A stretch of 51,214 nt of DNA from Oscillatoriales cyanobacterium CG2_30_40_61 (GCA_001873365.1 MNYZ01000015.1:1-51214), one strand, 5' to 3'; numbered from the stretch's first letter, positions 7,790-17,027 are shown. The notes: a model not told the origin generated them from the letters alone. Numbers and translations: made by a program.

Positions 7790-9577
7790 CTAATCAAAAG
7801 ATATTTCCGGTAACGAGTCTAGGTCAAGGGTGAGTGAAGATTGCAAAGAAGCATTAAAAGTTGAACCCTGTCCCACCTGACTTTTCAGTAATTGTAAATC
7901 TCCTCCCATCATTTTACAGAAATGACGGCTAATGGCTAAACCTAATCCCGTCCCTCCGTATCGGCGGGCTGTTGCATTATCTCCTTGAATAAAAGCCTCA
8001 AAAACGTATTTTTGTTGTTCTTCAGGAATCCCAATTCCGGTATCTTGAATACAGAAATTAATCTGATAACTCTGTAAAGAATTAGAGGTTGAATTTTGAG
8101 AAGTTAAAGAATCGACAGAAGTATTAATTTTTTCGCGGGTAATTGTTAGTATAATTTGACCCTGCTGTGTAAATTTAGCCGCATTACTGAGGAGATTCAA
8201 TAAAATTTGTCTAACTTTAGTTGAATCTGAATAAATCAAACTTAAACCCGAGTCATAATTCAGGGTTAAAACATTATTGTTTTGACTGACTAAAGGTTTA
8301 ACCGTCGCAACTACACTTTCAATTAACTCTTTTAAATCAAAACTTTCTAAATACAGTTCCATCCGCCCGGCTTCAATTTTTGATAAATCTAAAATATCAT
8401 TAATTAATGATAACAAATGTTTGCCGGCCGTATTAATCATTTCTAAATCAGTAACAAATTCATCCTGACCTAAATCCTTGGCATCTTCCGCTAACATTTC
8501 GCTATAACCTAAAATAGCGTTTAAAGGTGTTCTTAACTCATGACTCATATTAGCTAAAAATTGACTTTTTGCCAGATTAGCAGATTCGGCTGAATTCTTT
8601 GATTGTTCTAACTGCTGATTGCGTTGATCAACCTGTTCAATTAAGTAGTTAACTGAGTTAGCTAAGGAATAAATTTCATGAATATCAGTCTGAAAAGGAA
8701 CTCGCAGATTATAGTCAGATTCCTGGGCAACTTGTTCAGCCACTTTTTGGGTTATACTTAAAGGCTGAGTAATTGAATTGGTGGTTTTTATGGCAGCAAG
8801 AATAGAAATTAAAACGGATAAAAATCCACTAACTATAATAATTAAATTTTGGAGTTTTCGAGCATTTTTCAGTGCTATATCACTCATTTTTTCTTGATTT
8901 TCCGCTTCTTTTAACCATTGTTTTAATTGATCATTTAGTTTTTCTAAGGTTTGAATAGATTGCTGATCAGACAATAAGTTCAATGACTGATAAATTGCCT
9001 GATTTTTCAGGTTAGAGGATAAATTAGGTGAAATTTCTTTTAATATATCAATAGTTTTAGTGTAAATTTTAAAACTATCTTGATAGGTTTTCAAAAACGA
9101 TTTAACTTCCGTTGTTTCTGCAACCAACCAGCTAGGATTTTGATCAATAAAATCTTCAATTTCTATCACAAGATTTTTAAGTTCAGTTAAATCCTGAACG
9201 ATATTTTTTTTCTCCTGATTCCAAATTTTAGGTTGATCCGTGGAAGAAATTAAGTGATAACTCTGCAATTGGAGCTTGAGAACAGCCGTATTAAAATTAT
9301 TGAAAAGTTGGGCTTGTCGGCGAGCATCGGATAATTGATCATAAGCCTGTTTTTGGTAAATATCGGCCAGTAATAATCCCGTGATTGAACCCATAAAACC
9401 AATGGCAATAGCTAAAAAATAACCATAACCAATTTTTTGATAAATAAACCAACGATACCCTGAATGTTGATTCCGTCGAAAAGGATTGTGTTGCTGGATA
9501 TAACCCTTAAAAGAATGGGCTATAAGGGGTTTAGTCTCTGGGTTCGTTGTATTAGATTTTAAGTCTTCAAATGGCAT
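7790..9577 (-). CDS. Membrane-bound sensor histidine kinase
   Basis: The 595-residue protein has a cytosolic basic N-terminus, TM1 at about 51-73, a helical periplasmic sensor region (about 74-243) and TM2 at about 244-263. A HAMP domain follows (about 264-318), then a coiled coil, HisKA with phospho-acceptor His346 (MSHELRTPLNAILGY), and HATPase_c with N box (NLLSNAAKFT), DTGIGIP and GGTGLGLAIS. The catalytic set looks intact. There is no receiver domain and no adjacent response regulator, so it is an orphan kinase. The sensor region has no recognised ligand domain; it looks like a four-helix bundle. The start is the ATG at 9577. Confidence 0.93.
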   Translation of the reverse strand: MPFEDLKSNTTNPETKPLIAHSFKGYIQQHNPFRRNQHSGYRWFIYQKIGYGYFLAIAIGFMGSITGLLLADIYQKQAYDQLSDARRQAQLFNNFNTAVLKLQLQSYHLISSTDQPKIWNQEKKNIVQDLTELKNLVIEIEDFIDQNPSWLVAETTEVKSFLKTYQDSFKIYTKTIDILKEISPNLSSNLKNQAIYQSLNLLSDQQSIQTLEKLNDQLKQWLKEAENQEKMSDIALKNARKLQNLIIIVSGFLSVLISILAAIKTTNSITQPLSITQKVAEQVAQESDYNLRVPFQTDIHEIYSLANSVNYLIEQVDQRNQQLEQSKNSAESANLAKSQFLANMSHELRTPLNAILGYSEMLAEDAKDLGQDEFVTDLEMINTAGKHLLSLINDILDLSKIEAGRMELYLESFDLKELIESVVATVKPLVSQNNNVLTLNYDSGLSLIYSDSTKVRQILLNLLSNAAKFTQQGQIILTITREKINTSVDSLTSQNSTSNSLQSYQINFCIQDTGIGIPEEQQKYVFEAFIQGDNATARRYGGTGLGLAISRHFCKMMGGDLQLLKSQVGQGSTFNASLQSSLTLDLDSLPEISFD

Positions 9578-9785
9578 TAGCCTATACTCCTTTTCCCTCC
9601 TGTGTTACGTTTGATTAAATAATATTTTCTTGGTTCATCTTGTTAAACCTTAACCTTTAAATTTTAAACTTCCAGAACAGAGTATGGGCCTGACTCAACC
9701 CATTTTGATTTTAGGGTGCGACCCCCAACTACAATTGTGACATGGGTGTGTTAGGGTTACTACTGATCTTCGTGATTAAATAGTT

Positions 9786-9825
9786 AAATAAAAATGTGAA
9801 AAACCCTCCAGCTTAAACTGAAGGG
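9786..9825 (-). terminator. Rho-independent terminator of metK
   Basis: Read on the minus strand, an 8-bp stem with one mismatch (CCCTTCAG/CTGGAGGG, 9804-9825) is followed by a T-rich run (TTTTTCACATTTTTATTT). It lies about 140 bp downstream of the metK stop. The intervening 9826-9965 has no gene that I can support. Confidence 0.7.
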
Positions 9826-9965
9826 CTATCGGGACTATAACATTCAAGATTTTAATTGATTTAGAGGGATCTAGGGACTTACCTGAACCCAATGGGAACA
9901 GTTTGTTTAGCAAAGCGACCCCTAGCTGTCACAATCTGTGCATTCCAGTCCCCAAAAACCAGTCA

Positions 9966-11225
9966 CTACTGTCCAACCGCAGCAGGTTGCAGTAAAGCTG
10001 CTTTCAGTAATTCAGCCTTATCGGTTTTCTCCCAAGGTAAATCTAAGTCCGTCCGACCTAAATGACCATAGGCGGCCAAATCTTGGAAGAAACGACCTCC
10101 CCGCACACCCGGTAATTTTTGTAAATTAAAAGCCTGAATCATCCCCGCCGGACGCAGTTCAAAGTTATTTTGTACAGCCTCGAGCAGTTTGTTTTCATCC
10201 ACCTTGCAAGTTCCAAAGGTTTCAATCAAAATGCTCACGGGTCGAGCCACCCCAATCGCATAGCTCAACTGAACTTCACACTTATCAGCCAACCCCGCAG
10301 CCACAATATTTTTCGCCACATAACGGCAAGCGTAAGCCGCGCTGCGGTCTACTTTCGTGGGATCTTTCCCAGAAAATGCCCCACCGCCATGACGAGAATA
10401 TCCGCCATAGGTATCGACAATAATTTTGCGACCCGTTAACCCGGAATCTCCTTGAGGGCCACCAATCACAAATTTACCCGTTGGGTTCACTAAAAAGCGA
10501 GTTTGGTCATCGGGTTTAACCGCAATATCCTCAAATACGGGTTGGATAACAGCAGACCAGAGATCGGCTTTGATTTTTTCTTGTACCGCCGTAGTATCGG
10601 TAATTTCCCCAATTGTCTCGGTATGTTGAGTCGAGACTAAAATGGTATCAATGCCCACGGGACGATCATCTTCATAGATCACGGTCACTTGGGTTTTACC
10701 ATCGGGACGTAAATAGGGGAGTGTCCCGTTTTTCCGCACCATTGCTAATTGCCGAGAAATCCGATGGGCTAAACTGATCGGCATCGGCATCAGTTCCGGG
10801 GTTTCATTGCAGGCAAAACCGAACATAATCCCTTGATCCCCAGCACCAATCGCATCAAGTTCTAGGTCGCTTAACAGTTCCCTGGCTTCATGGGCTTGGT
10901 TCACCCCTTGAGCAATATCAGGAGACTGTTTATCTAGGGCAATCAGAACGGAGCAGCTACTCGCAGAAAAGCCGTTATCTGCATCAACATAACCAATTTC
11001 GGCAATTTTTTTCCGAGCTAAATCAATATAGTTAATTTGCGCGTTGGTGGTAATTTCACCGGTGATCAAGACTAAACCCGTATTCACAACCACTTCTGCG
11101 GCCACACGACTTTTAGGATCTTGAGTTAATAAGGCATCTAAAATCGTATCGGAAATTTGATCGCAGATTTTATCGGGATGGCCTTCAGTCACGGATTCGG
11201 ACGTAAACAGGTAACGGCGAGACAA
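9966..11225 (-). CDS. metK: S-adenosylmethionine synthetase
   Basis: MetK forms SAM from methionine and ATP in the cytosol; SAM feeds the many methyltransferases, including those in this window. The 419-residue protein has [20 protein letters not shown] at the N-terminus, GDQGIMFG, the phosphate loop [18 protein letters not shown], and a normal family length. Translation begins at TTG (11225-11223): an AAGGAGG Shine-Dalgarno lies 8 bp upstream and no in-frame ATG is near. The leader is about 110-120 nt. No SAM riboswitch is recognisable in it. Confidence 0.97.
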   Translation of the reverse strand: MSRRYLFTSESVTEGHPDKICDQISDTILDALLTQDPKSRVAAEVVVNTGLVLITGEITTNAQINYIDLARKKIAEIGYVDADNGFSASSCSVLIALDKQSPDIAQGVNQAHEARELLSDLELDAIGAGDQGIMFGFACNETPELMPMPISLAHRISRQLAMVRKNGTLPYLRPDGKTQVTVIYEDDRPVGIDTILVSTQHTETIGEITDTTAVQEKIKADLWSAVIQPVFEDIAVKPDDQTRFLVNPTGKFVIGGPQGDSGLTGRKIIVDTYGGYSRHGGGAFSGKDPTKVDRSAAYACRYVAKNIVAAGLADKCEVQLSYAIGVARPVSILIETFGTCKVDENKLLEAVQNNFELRPAGMIQAFNLQKLPGVRGGRFFQDLAAYGHLGRTDLDLPWEKTDKAELLKAALLQPAAVGQ

Positions 11226-11352
11226 TAATCATTCCTCCTTATATTCGATTGAGATTTATCGGGTAGAACGGTATTGAAATTACACTACTACAGGATCATC
11301 TCTTAATTCTGATCAAATCCGCAAGTTCACTTTCACCGATCGGACGGATTCT

Positions 11353-11358
11353 ATTATA
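11353..11358 (-). promoter_or_regulatory. metK -10 box (TATAAT)
   Basis: A perfect TATAAT on the minus strand lies about 128 bp upstream of the metK TTG. A TTGCTG-like -35 lies about 15-16 bp further upstream. No other gene starts in this direction here. Confidence 0.5.
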
Positions 11359-11425
11359 GAAAGTTGCGACGATCAGCAAGTATACAGGGGTTATTCCCTA
11401 TTTACCGAAAATTATGGGTTTAAAG

Positions 11426-11455
11426 CCCCGCCCTTTAGCCGAGCGGAGGGCGGAT
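11426..11455. repeat. GC-rich hairpin in the metK-frp spacer
   Basis: A 7-bp stem, CCGCCCT/AGGGCGG, with a 12-base loop lies between metK and frp. It resembles the subterminal hairpin of cyanobacterial IS200/IS605 ends and lies next to the first of two repeats that flank the ocp-frp region. It may be a remnant of an element end or a terminator for frp. Confidence 0.4.
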
Positions 11456-11475
11456 TTGGTAGCCAGATTGTCAAG

Positions 11476-11506
11476 GTTAAAACTCAAATTGTTTTAAGAA
11501 TCCCCG
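11476..11506 (+). repeat. 31-bp direct repeat, copy 1, downstream of frp
   Basis: It matches 13292-13322 at 29 of 31 positions in the same orientation. It contains an internal stem (GTTAAAA and TTTTAAG) and ends in AATCCCCG. The copy lies 22 bp beyond the frp stop. The 11-13 bases at its end match the RE hairpin arm of the tnpB element (AAGAATCCyCGTC). Confidence 0.8.
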
Positions 11507-11528
11507 TCGCGATATTCCTTCTTGTGTA

Positions 11529-11858
11529 TCAAATACGGGAAATCGCGGCTATCTTAGTCAGCTTATTTGGGTTGAGTCCACCTAGTTCATTAAGATGTAG
11601 CCAACCCTCTTTAACCAAACTGGCAAAAATAAAAATTAGTCCTGAATATTCATAATCATATTTGCCATCTATATTGTGTCTTCTAGCACTTAAAAAGTCG
11701 TGTAAACGCCAGATATCATCAATTTCTACAATCGCACTTGATTGTTGACGAACTTCTTCTATCAAAGCCTGTATTTCTCGTTTATAAGCCGTATCAAAGG
11801 CAATTTTAGCTACTTCTTTTTCTGCCTCAGACCATTCAATCTCATTTACTTGCATCAT
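11529..11858 (-). CDS. frp: Fluorescence recovery protein
   Basis: FRP binds the C-terminal domain of active OCP, speeds its return to the orange form and its release from the phycobilisome, and so ends photoprotective quenching. The 109-residue protein matches the FRP family over its whole length (IDDIWRLHDFLSARRHNIDG). The functional residues Trp50, His53, Asp54 and Arg60 occur at the numbers used for the Synechocystis protein. It is all-helical, soluble and expected to be a dimer at the thylakoid surface. It follows ocp on the same strand after 235 bp. The start is the first of two tandem ATGs at 11858. No strong Shine-Dalgarno sequence is visible. Confidence 0.95.
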   Translation of the reverse strand: MMQVNEIEWSEAEKEVAKIAFDTAYKREIQALIEEVRQQSSAIVEIDDIWRLHDFLSARRHNIDGKYDYEYSGLIFIFASLVKEGWLHLNELGGLNPNKLTKIAAISRI

Positions 11859-12045
11859 TACTAAAGTTAAAAGGTTTATTCATCAGAACTTACACAACCA
11901 TAATTAGGCTTATGTTTGTTAAATCGCACCAGCAGGGAAAATAAAAACTATTTATGATCTTACCCTTTAAATCACAAGCTAAAACATACTATTTATTAAA
12001 AAATAGACTCTAAAAAACCAAAACAATCAGGGTTTTGTCTGGGTG

Positions 12046-12067
12046 GCAACGGGTTTAAACCCGTTGC
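12046..12067. repeat. Perfect 22-bp palindrome between ocp and frp
   Basis: GCAACGGGTTT is followed directly by its reverse complement. It lies 27 bp downstream of the ocp stop in the ocp-frp spacer. It would form an 11-bp stem in RNA, so it may limit read-through from ocp into frp. It may equally be a dispersed repeat. The rest of 11859-12093 shows nothing further. Confidence 0.75.
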
Positions 12068-12093
12068 TATATTAAATTAGATTCGTTGATTAA

Positions 12094-13053
12094 TTAACGA
12101 ACTAAATTTAACAACTCTTTAGGTGATGCTAACAAGTCAATTGCCACAAAGAAAATTTTATTGTCAGGACTTAGCAAAAATCTCCAAGCCATATTCATGC
12201 CCACACCAGCACCAAACCAAGGAGTTTGCACTTTACCAGTTACTTTGATTTGGGTATAACCACCATCTGCGGGTTCTGTTACGCCTCGCTCTGGAATCAA
12301 CTTGAGATTCTGACACTCTTCTCGGAAAAATCGAAGCACAGCATCTTTCCCCACAATTGGTTTCTGAAAAGGAGGTTGAAGCGCGCCATCGGGGGTGAAT
12401 AACTCAATGAGCACCTCAAAGTCATTGGCGTTCATGTTATTCATGTAGTTGAGAACCGTGGGATTATCAACGCCTTCGATAGTAACTTGAGTCCGTTGTG
12501 CCATATCTTTAGGAACAACCACAGGTTCAGAAACTCTCTGAAAACTATCAAGCTTACTGGTATCAAATCCCATGTCAACAACGCAATTGCGTAAAACAGT
12601 GATTTGTTGACCTGATTCTAATCCTTGAATTGCTTGCAGTACAGAAGCTGCATTAGCTGATAGCTTATATCCTGATGGAATGGGAGCAACAATTCCTTGA
12701 GCCATCCATTCCCCAAGCTGATACCAAAAACCTAGCTTAATGTTGGCAGTCCAACTACCGTAAGCTCGTGAAATTGGTGTATCGGTTCGGTTTGCCAAAT
12801 CACACATGACCTGTGTTTGTTCTTGGGAAGACATTTGCCGAATTTGATTCATCGTTATTTCAGCAAACTGCATATTAGCCGCGCCTAAAGCAGCAACGGT
12901 AATCGTTTTACCCATTTCAAGGTAAGCAAACCAGATTAATGCCAGTTGATCTTCAGCATTAAGTTGATTGAAGCGGGCGATTGTAGCGGGTACTACGTCA
13001 GCAGTTAAAGTATTTGGAAAAATCCCACGAGCTGAATCGACTGTAAATGACAT
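12094..13053 (-). CDS. ocp: Orange carotenoid protein (OCP1 type)
   Basis: OCP is a blue-green light-activated carotenoid protein that quenches phycobilisome excitation and singlet oxygen. The 319-residue protein has the all-helical N-terminal domain (about 15-165), a linker (about 166-195) and the NTF2-like C-terminal domain (about 196-310). The keto-carotenoid contacts Tyr203 and Trp290 (Synechocystis Tyr201/Trp288), and the N-domain residues Tyr44 and Trp110, are present. So is the interdomain salt bridge Arg155-Glu246 (Glu244 in Synechocystis). With frp next door this fits the FRP-dependent OCP1 clade. The ATG at 13053 gives the conserved MSFTVDSARGIFP start. Confidence 0.97.
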   Translation of the reverse strand: MSFTVDSARGIFPNTLTADVVPATIARFNQLNAEDQLALIWFAYLEMGKTITVAALGAANMQFAEITMNQIRQMSSQEQTQVMCDLANRTDTPISRAYGSWTANIKLGFWYQLGEWMAQGIVAPIPSGYKLSANAASVLQAIQGLESGQQITVLRNCVVDMGFDTSKLDSFQRVSEPVVVPKDMAQRTQVTIEGVDNPTVLNYMNNMNANDFEVLIELFTPDGALQPPFQKPIVGKDAVLRFFREECQNLKLIPERGVTEPADGGYTQIKVTGKVQTPWFGAGVGMNMAWRFLLSPDNKIFFVAIDLLASPKELLNLVR

Positions 13054-13291
13054 AAAGTAAATTCCAGACTAAAATTTGGACAAAAACCAATCCTGGGTTT
13101 CAAAACAGGGGATGAATCTTAACAGAACATGATCGTAAAATCGCTCATGTTTCGACTATAGCACACAAATCTTAAACAAAGTACAAAAATCTTTACATAA
13201 ATTTTTAAACAAGATTACGATCTTGGCGAAAAGTAGTGGCAAAATTAGGGTTAGATCCTAGTCTAGTTGGTATAGGCGTTTTGATATCGCC

Positions 13292-13322
13292 GTTAAAACT
13301 CAAATTATTTTAACAATCCCCG
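13292..13322 (+). repeat. 31-bp direct repeat, copy 2, upstream of ocp
   Basis: This is the second copy of the repeat at 11476-11506, with two mismatches. Its internal stem is perfect (GTTAAAA/TTTTAAC, 9-base loop). It lies 19 bp beyond the stop of the HAD gene and about 240 bp upstream of the ocp ATG. The two copies bracket ocp and frp over about 1.8 kb. Confidence 0.8.
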
Positions 13323-13341
13323 AAAGATACTCTTGGCAGTG

Positions 13342-14100
13342 TCAAGCTCTTAATTGCAATTGATCCCAATGGGAGATTACCACCGTCGCCCGATTTAGGT
13401 GTTTAGGGTGGGATTGGTTCCAACAAACCCCGACACAACCCGCAGCCTGGGCCGCGAGTGCCATATCAATATCGGACTGAGCATCCCCGACCATTAAAGT
13501 ATTGGCGGGATCAACCCCAAGGGCTTGACAAGCATTCAGGAATAAAATCGGATCGGGTTTTGTCGGGCCAGCGTCTACCCCCTGATGAAAGTTAATATAG
13601 GGTTCAAGTTGATGGTGGGTAACAAAATTTTGAACTTCAGCAGTTGGAGCCGCCGACACAATTCCTAATTTTAACCCGGCATCGGATAGGGATTTTAGGG
13701 TTTGCAAACACCCTACAAACAATGGGGAAGCAGGGCTGGACTTTAAATATTGATCCGCATCTGCAAAAGCTCCACGGGCAATATTTACGGACTCTAACCA
13801 TCCTCGTCCAGTTTCGGCAATATAGGCCGCCGCCGCAATTTCATTTTCTCGTCGGCTTCCCACGGCCATTAATCCCGTCGGGTCAATGGTATCTGCTTGA
13901 ACCCCAAAGGCCATTAATAAAGGTTCCCCAACCCCTGGAATTTGAGCATCAATTAAACGCGATCGCTTTTGAGCTAAATTTCTCAAGAAATCCGCAGAAT
14001 CCTCTAAGGTTCCATCCTTATCGAAAATAACAGCTTCAATATTCTTAAAGGTAATATTCTGAACTTGCAGGGTGACCAACCTCAAAAACTCCCAATTCAA
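13342..14100 (-). CDS. HAD-superfamily phosphatase (subfamily IA)
   Basis: The 252-residue protein has HAD motif I FDKDGTLEDS (Asp27, Asp29), motif II in LGIVSAAP, the motif III Lys in GPTKPDP, and motif IV GDAQSDIDMA. The alpha-helical cap between motifs I and II fits type C1 (phosphoglycolate phosphatase-like). The substrate cannot be read from sequence; phosphoglycolate or another small sugar phosphate is possible. It starts at ATG 14100. The gene lies 78 bp downstream of the S1 gene, beyond its terminator. Confidence 0.88.
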   Translation of the reverse strand: MNWEFLRLVTLQVQNITFKNIEAVIFDKDGTLEDSADFLRNLAQKRSRLIDAQIPGVGEPLLMAFGVQADTIDPTGLMAVGSRRENEIAAAAYIAETGRGWLESVNIARGAFADADQYLKSSPASPLFVGCLQTLKSLSDAGLKLGIVSAAPTAEVQNFVTHHQLEPYINFHQGVDAGPTKPDPILFLNACQALGVDPANTLMVGDAQSDIDMALAAQAAGCVGVCWNQSHPKHLNRATVVISHWDQLQLRA

Positions 14101-14131
14101 TTATTAATAGAATTTCTAATTTGTGTACGAT

Positions 14132-14159
14132 AAAAAAAAAGAGGGATAATCCCCCTTTT
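14132..14159 (-). terminator. Rho-independent terminator of the S1 gene
   Basis: On the minus strand a 9-bp stem (AAAGGGGGA/TCCCTCTTT, one G-T pair, loop TTA) is followed by nine T residues. It lies just after the S1 stop. Confidence 0.85.
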
Positions 14160-14178
14160 TGTCTTGATGGCTTGAAAC

Positions 14179-15228
14179 CTATACTCCTTGGGCTTCAGGT
14201 TCCATATCTTCTTCGATCGCAGAAGGAATGTCTTCTTCAATAGCAGAAGGAATATCTTCTTCCTCAACAGCCGATGGAATATCAGCTTCATCCAGTTCCG
14301 TCGGAACTTCTTCCGCCGTGGCACCCTGGCCCGCAGCCAAGAGTTTTTCTCGGAATTTGGCCGCCATTTCCTCGGCTTTCTCATAAACAAGCTGAGGGTT
14401 TTTAACCATAGCTCCTGGTTCGGGTTCCAGTTGTTTTGTCGAAAGGGAAATCCGACCTCGATCTGCATCTAGGTCAATAATCATGACTTTGACTTCATCA
14501 TTGACATTGAAAACACTATGGGGTGTGTCAATGTGATCGTGAGAAATCTCTGAGATGTGGAGCAGACCACTCACGCCACCAATATCAATAAACGCCCCGT
14601 AAGGTTTAATTCCTCTAACGGTTCCTGTCACCACTTCACCCACTTCTAAGCGGTTCATCTTCCGCTCAACTAAAGCCCGACGATGGCTTAAGACAAGACG
14701 ATTGCGATCCTCATCAACCTCTAGGAATTTTAAGGGTAATTCTTCAGCAACGAGTTCTTCTTTGGGTTTGCGTGTACTAATATGGGAGCCTGGAATAAAG
14801 CCCCGCAATCCTTCAATCCGAACCAAAGCGCCGCCTCGGTTTGTGGCAAAGACTTGAGAACGGACGGTAGCATCTTCGGCTTGCAGTTGGCGAACACGCT
14901 CCCAGGCCCGCATATACTCAATGCGACGAATGGAAAGAGTTAATTGCCCATCTTCGTTTTCATCGGTGAGGATAAAAAACTCACGGGTCTCATTAGACTG
15001 TAATACTTCATCAGGACTTTCCACCCGATTAATTGACATTTCTTGTAGTGGAATGTATGCTGCGGTCTTAGCGCCAATGTCAATCAGAGCGCCCCTTGGC
15101 TCCAGACTAAAAACTGTCCCCGCCACTACGTCACCGGGACTAAAGTGATAGTCGTATTTATCGAGTAAGGCGGCAAAATCTTCGTGGGTGAAGCCCACAT
15201 CTTTTGGTTTTGTTTTCTGATTGATCAT
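14179..15228 (-). CDS. rpsA: 30S ribosomal protein S1 (three S1 domains)
   Basis: S1 binds mRNA leaders and helps the 30S subunit load them. The 349-residue protein has three S1/OB folds (about 30-100, 115-180 and 195-262; e.g. GTVRGIKPYGAFIDIGGVSG), as in the short cyanobacterial and chloroplast type. The C-terminus is acidic and contains four near-identical IPSA-type units (ADIPSAVEEED, EDIPSAIEED repeated). The start is the ATG at 15228. A TTGGAC -35 (15373-15378) and TAACTA -10 (15351-15356) on the minus strand lie about 125-150 bp upstream. Confidence 0.95.
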   Translation of the reverse strand: MINQKTKPKDVGFTHEDFAALLDKYDYHFSPGDVVAGTVFSLEPRGALIDIGAKTAAYIPLQEMSINRVESPDEVLQSNETREFFILTDENEDGQLTLSIRRIEYMRAWERVRQLQAEDATVRSQVFATNRGGALVRIEGLRGFIPGSHISTRKPKEELVAEELPLKFLEVDEDRNRLVLSHRRALVERKMNRLEVGEVVTGTVRGIKPYGAFIDIGGVSGLLHISEISHDHIDTPHSVFNVNDEVKVMIIDLDADRGRISLSTKQLEPEPGAMVKNPQLVYEKAEEMAAKFREKLLAAGQGATAEEVPTELDEADIPSAVEEEDIPSAIEEDIPSAIEEDMEPEAQGV

Positions 15229-15984
15229 GCGAGTTTTATCCTAAAGTTGCTCCTATTAAATGGTTGTTTTGCAGTAAGCGCTCTGGTTTTTGATCATGAC
15301 CGATAGGGCCAGTTTTCGCTTTTGCGATCAAAACTACTGCTGACTTGACATAGTTAGTACCATCGAATACCTGTCCAAGACAGAAAAAACGAGCATTACC
15401 ACATCCAGTCAATTTTACACTCCCACTATGACATCGCGATTAACGCAAAAAGAGAGTCTTGTTTCAAAGGGTCTGTCTAGTCTTAGATCATCTCTGCCCT
15501 AAAAACCGCATCCAGATTCTTTTACACAAGCATTTGTCTAAAGCCTACTGACTGTCCGACAGCAGACCCAAAAACCTTAACTATACTCGGACTCCCCGTT
15601 CATCAATCATGTCGCCCCCGTGATCAGGTATTTATATTTCGGCTGGACATTTTTTGAAGACCGAGAATCACTAATCTTGCCGATCTTGGCACAGTTTGGT
15701 AGATTAGCTTTCCTATCCTATCATTTTTTTTCGATTTTGGATCATTTTTTAGGTCGCAACCAACCTGCCGTTAAGCTGATCAACTGTAACGGGAGTCACC
15801 GGAAGCTCCGACCGAAACAAAATTAGTGCTGATCTCTAGGTTAATGAACAGGATACTTGAAGAAAGCCGATACTTTCTCGCTGACTTTTGTTTTGATATT
15901 TAGGCAATATATATATTTTTCCTGAATAGCCCGATAGTAGCATAAACTAGAGACTGTTCGCAAACTAACGACCGGTGATTGGTC
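15229..15984. other. 756-bp non-coding region upstream of the S1 gene
   Basis: The S1 promoter (15351-15378, minus strand) and its leader occupy the left part. The rest, 15380-15984, holds no gene that I can support. A 68-codon plus-strand frame at 15620-15826 has no recognisable features and is probably chance. A small GACC/GGTC hairpin lies at about 15970-15984, just past the nrdR stop. Confidence 0.5.
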
Positions 15985-16557
15985 TTAATGTTGAGATCCG
16001 AGTATGGATGCAGAACACAGAGAAGCAGAGCCCTCTATTGATGAATCTTCACAGCTACAGACAGAATCTTCTTGTGCAACTATTTCCAACTTTTGAGGAT
16101 GATCATTACCTATGGAAAAGTGATTCAACGCCTCCGCAAAATCTTTAATCCCTTGAAATTGTCGATAAACTGAAGCAAACCGGACATAGGCCACTTCACT
16201 CAAGGATTTGAGTCGGTGCAAAACCAATTCTCCAATTTCTTGAGTGGGAATTTCCCGTTGGGAACGTTGTTGGAGTTCCGCTTCAATTTCATCAATAATT
16301 GATTCTAAATCGGGAGCAGAAAGTCCGGTTTTTTCACAAGCTCGAACCATCCCCCGCAATAATTTAGAACGGTCAAAAGATTCCCGCTTTCCATCCCGCT
16401 TCGTTACCGTAATCGGCACAAATTCAATCCGTTCGTAGGTGGTAAAGCGATGCTGACACTGGAGACATTCCCGGCGTCGCCGAATACTTTTACCCGATTC
16501 AGCAGCCCGGGACTCAAGAACTCGACTATTTGTATATTGGCAAACTGGACACTGCAT
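15985..16557 (-). CDS. nrdR: Transcriptional repressor NrdR (ribonucleotide reductase regulator)
   Basis: NrdR binds ATP or dATP through an ATP-cone and represses nrd genes through a zinc ribbon. The 190-residue protein has the zinc ribbon [15 protein letters not shown]...[13 protein letters not shown] (four Cys) and the ATP-cone [20 protein letters not shown], then a low-complexity tail after about residue 140. The start is the ATG at 16557, where AAAGGA lies 8 bp upstream and the protein begins MQCPVCQ as in other NrdR. A longer frame from 16617 would add 20 unrelated residues. It lies downstream of psbB-psbT on the same strand, an order I recall from other cyanobacteria. Confidence 0.95.
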   Translation of the reverse strand: MQCPVCQYTNSRVLESRAAESGKSIRRRRECLQCQHRFTTYERIEFVPITVTKRDGKRESFDRSKLLRGMVRACEKTGLSAPDLESIIDEIEAELQQRSQREIPTQEIGELVLHRLKSLSEVAYVRFASVYRQFQGIKDFAEALNHFSIGNDHPQKLEIVAQEDSVCSCEDSSIEGSASLCSASILGSQH

Positions 16558-16642
16558 AATTAACGTCCTTTGAGCGGTTGTTTCACTGAACAGCCGTTTT
16601 CTGATCAGCGATGACAAAGCACAGCCTTTAACTGTTTAACAG

Positions 16643-16777
16643 TCCAATACTGAGTTATGAGAACTCAGGGTTTTATTTAAACTGGTCAACACCCGCATCC
16701 CCTGGGCAAAATTTAGGGTAATCTGGCAGTACAAAAAGCATTAAATCAACCTTAAACCCCATAAACTCAGTATTGGA
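16643..16777. repeat. 14-bp inverted repeat pair in the nrdR-psbT spacer
   Basis: TCCAATACTGAGTT (16643-16656) and its exact reverse complement (16764-16777) lie 107 bp apart. The first copy also forms its own short stem, CTGAGTT/AACTCAG. The spacer carries psbT 3' sequence and nrdR promoter sequence; what the repeat does is unknown. Confidence 0.6.
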
Positions 16778-16801
16778 GTGGACGAAGATGCTCTAATCGA
16801 G

Positions 16802-16897
16802 CTATTTACCAATCCGAGGCGGTTCTCGGAAGGCAATTGCAAAAAAGAGAACTCCCAAGGCTAATGCCAAAATTAAGATGTAAGCAACACTTTCCAT
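16802..16897 (-). CDS. psbT: Photosystem II protein T
   Basis: This 31-residue single-helix subunit sits at the photosystem II dimer interface in the thylakoid membrane. The sequence begins [15 protein letters not shown] and ends in REPPRIGK, as in PsbT. AGGA lies about 9 bp upstream of the ATG. It follows psbB on the same strand after 227 bp. Confidence 0.97.
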   Translation of the reverse strand: MESVAYILILALALGVLFFAIAFREPPRIGK

Positions 16898-17027
16898 GTC
16901 AATTTTTCCTAAACCTATTGTTTTCTAACAGTCTACCATTGAGAGAGTGAACTACCCACTGGATTTAAACCCACATTACCAGTTTTAGAACTTAGAAAAA
17001 AATGATCAACTTCGATCAATCCATCCC

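Noticed and set aside
9938-10129. 63-codon plus-strand frame over the metK end
   Set aside because: It lies antisense to the conserved metK C-terminus and has no ribosome site or homology signal.
11226-11470. SAM riboswitch in the metK leader
   Set aside because: No SAM-I or SAM-II core motif or matching pairing pattern is visible in the roughly 120-nt leader.
14097-14472. Frames overlapping the S1 C-terminus on both strands
   Set aside because: Low-complexity Arg/Phe/Lys products arise from the acidic repeat codons read in wrong frames.
15620-15826. 68-codon plus-strand frame
   Set aside because: No recognisable domain, no ribosome site and aromatic-rich chance-like composition in a non-coding spacer.
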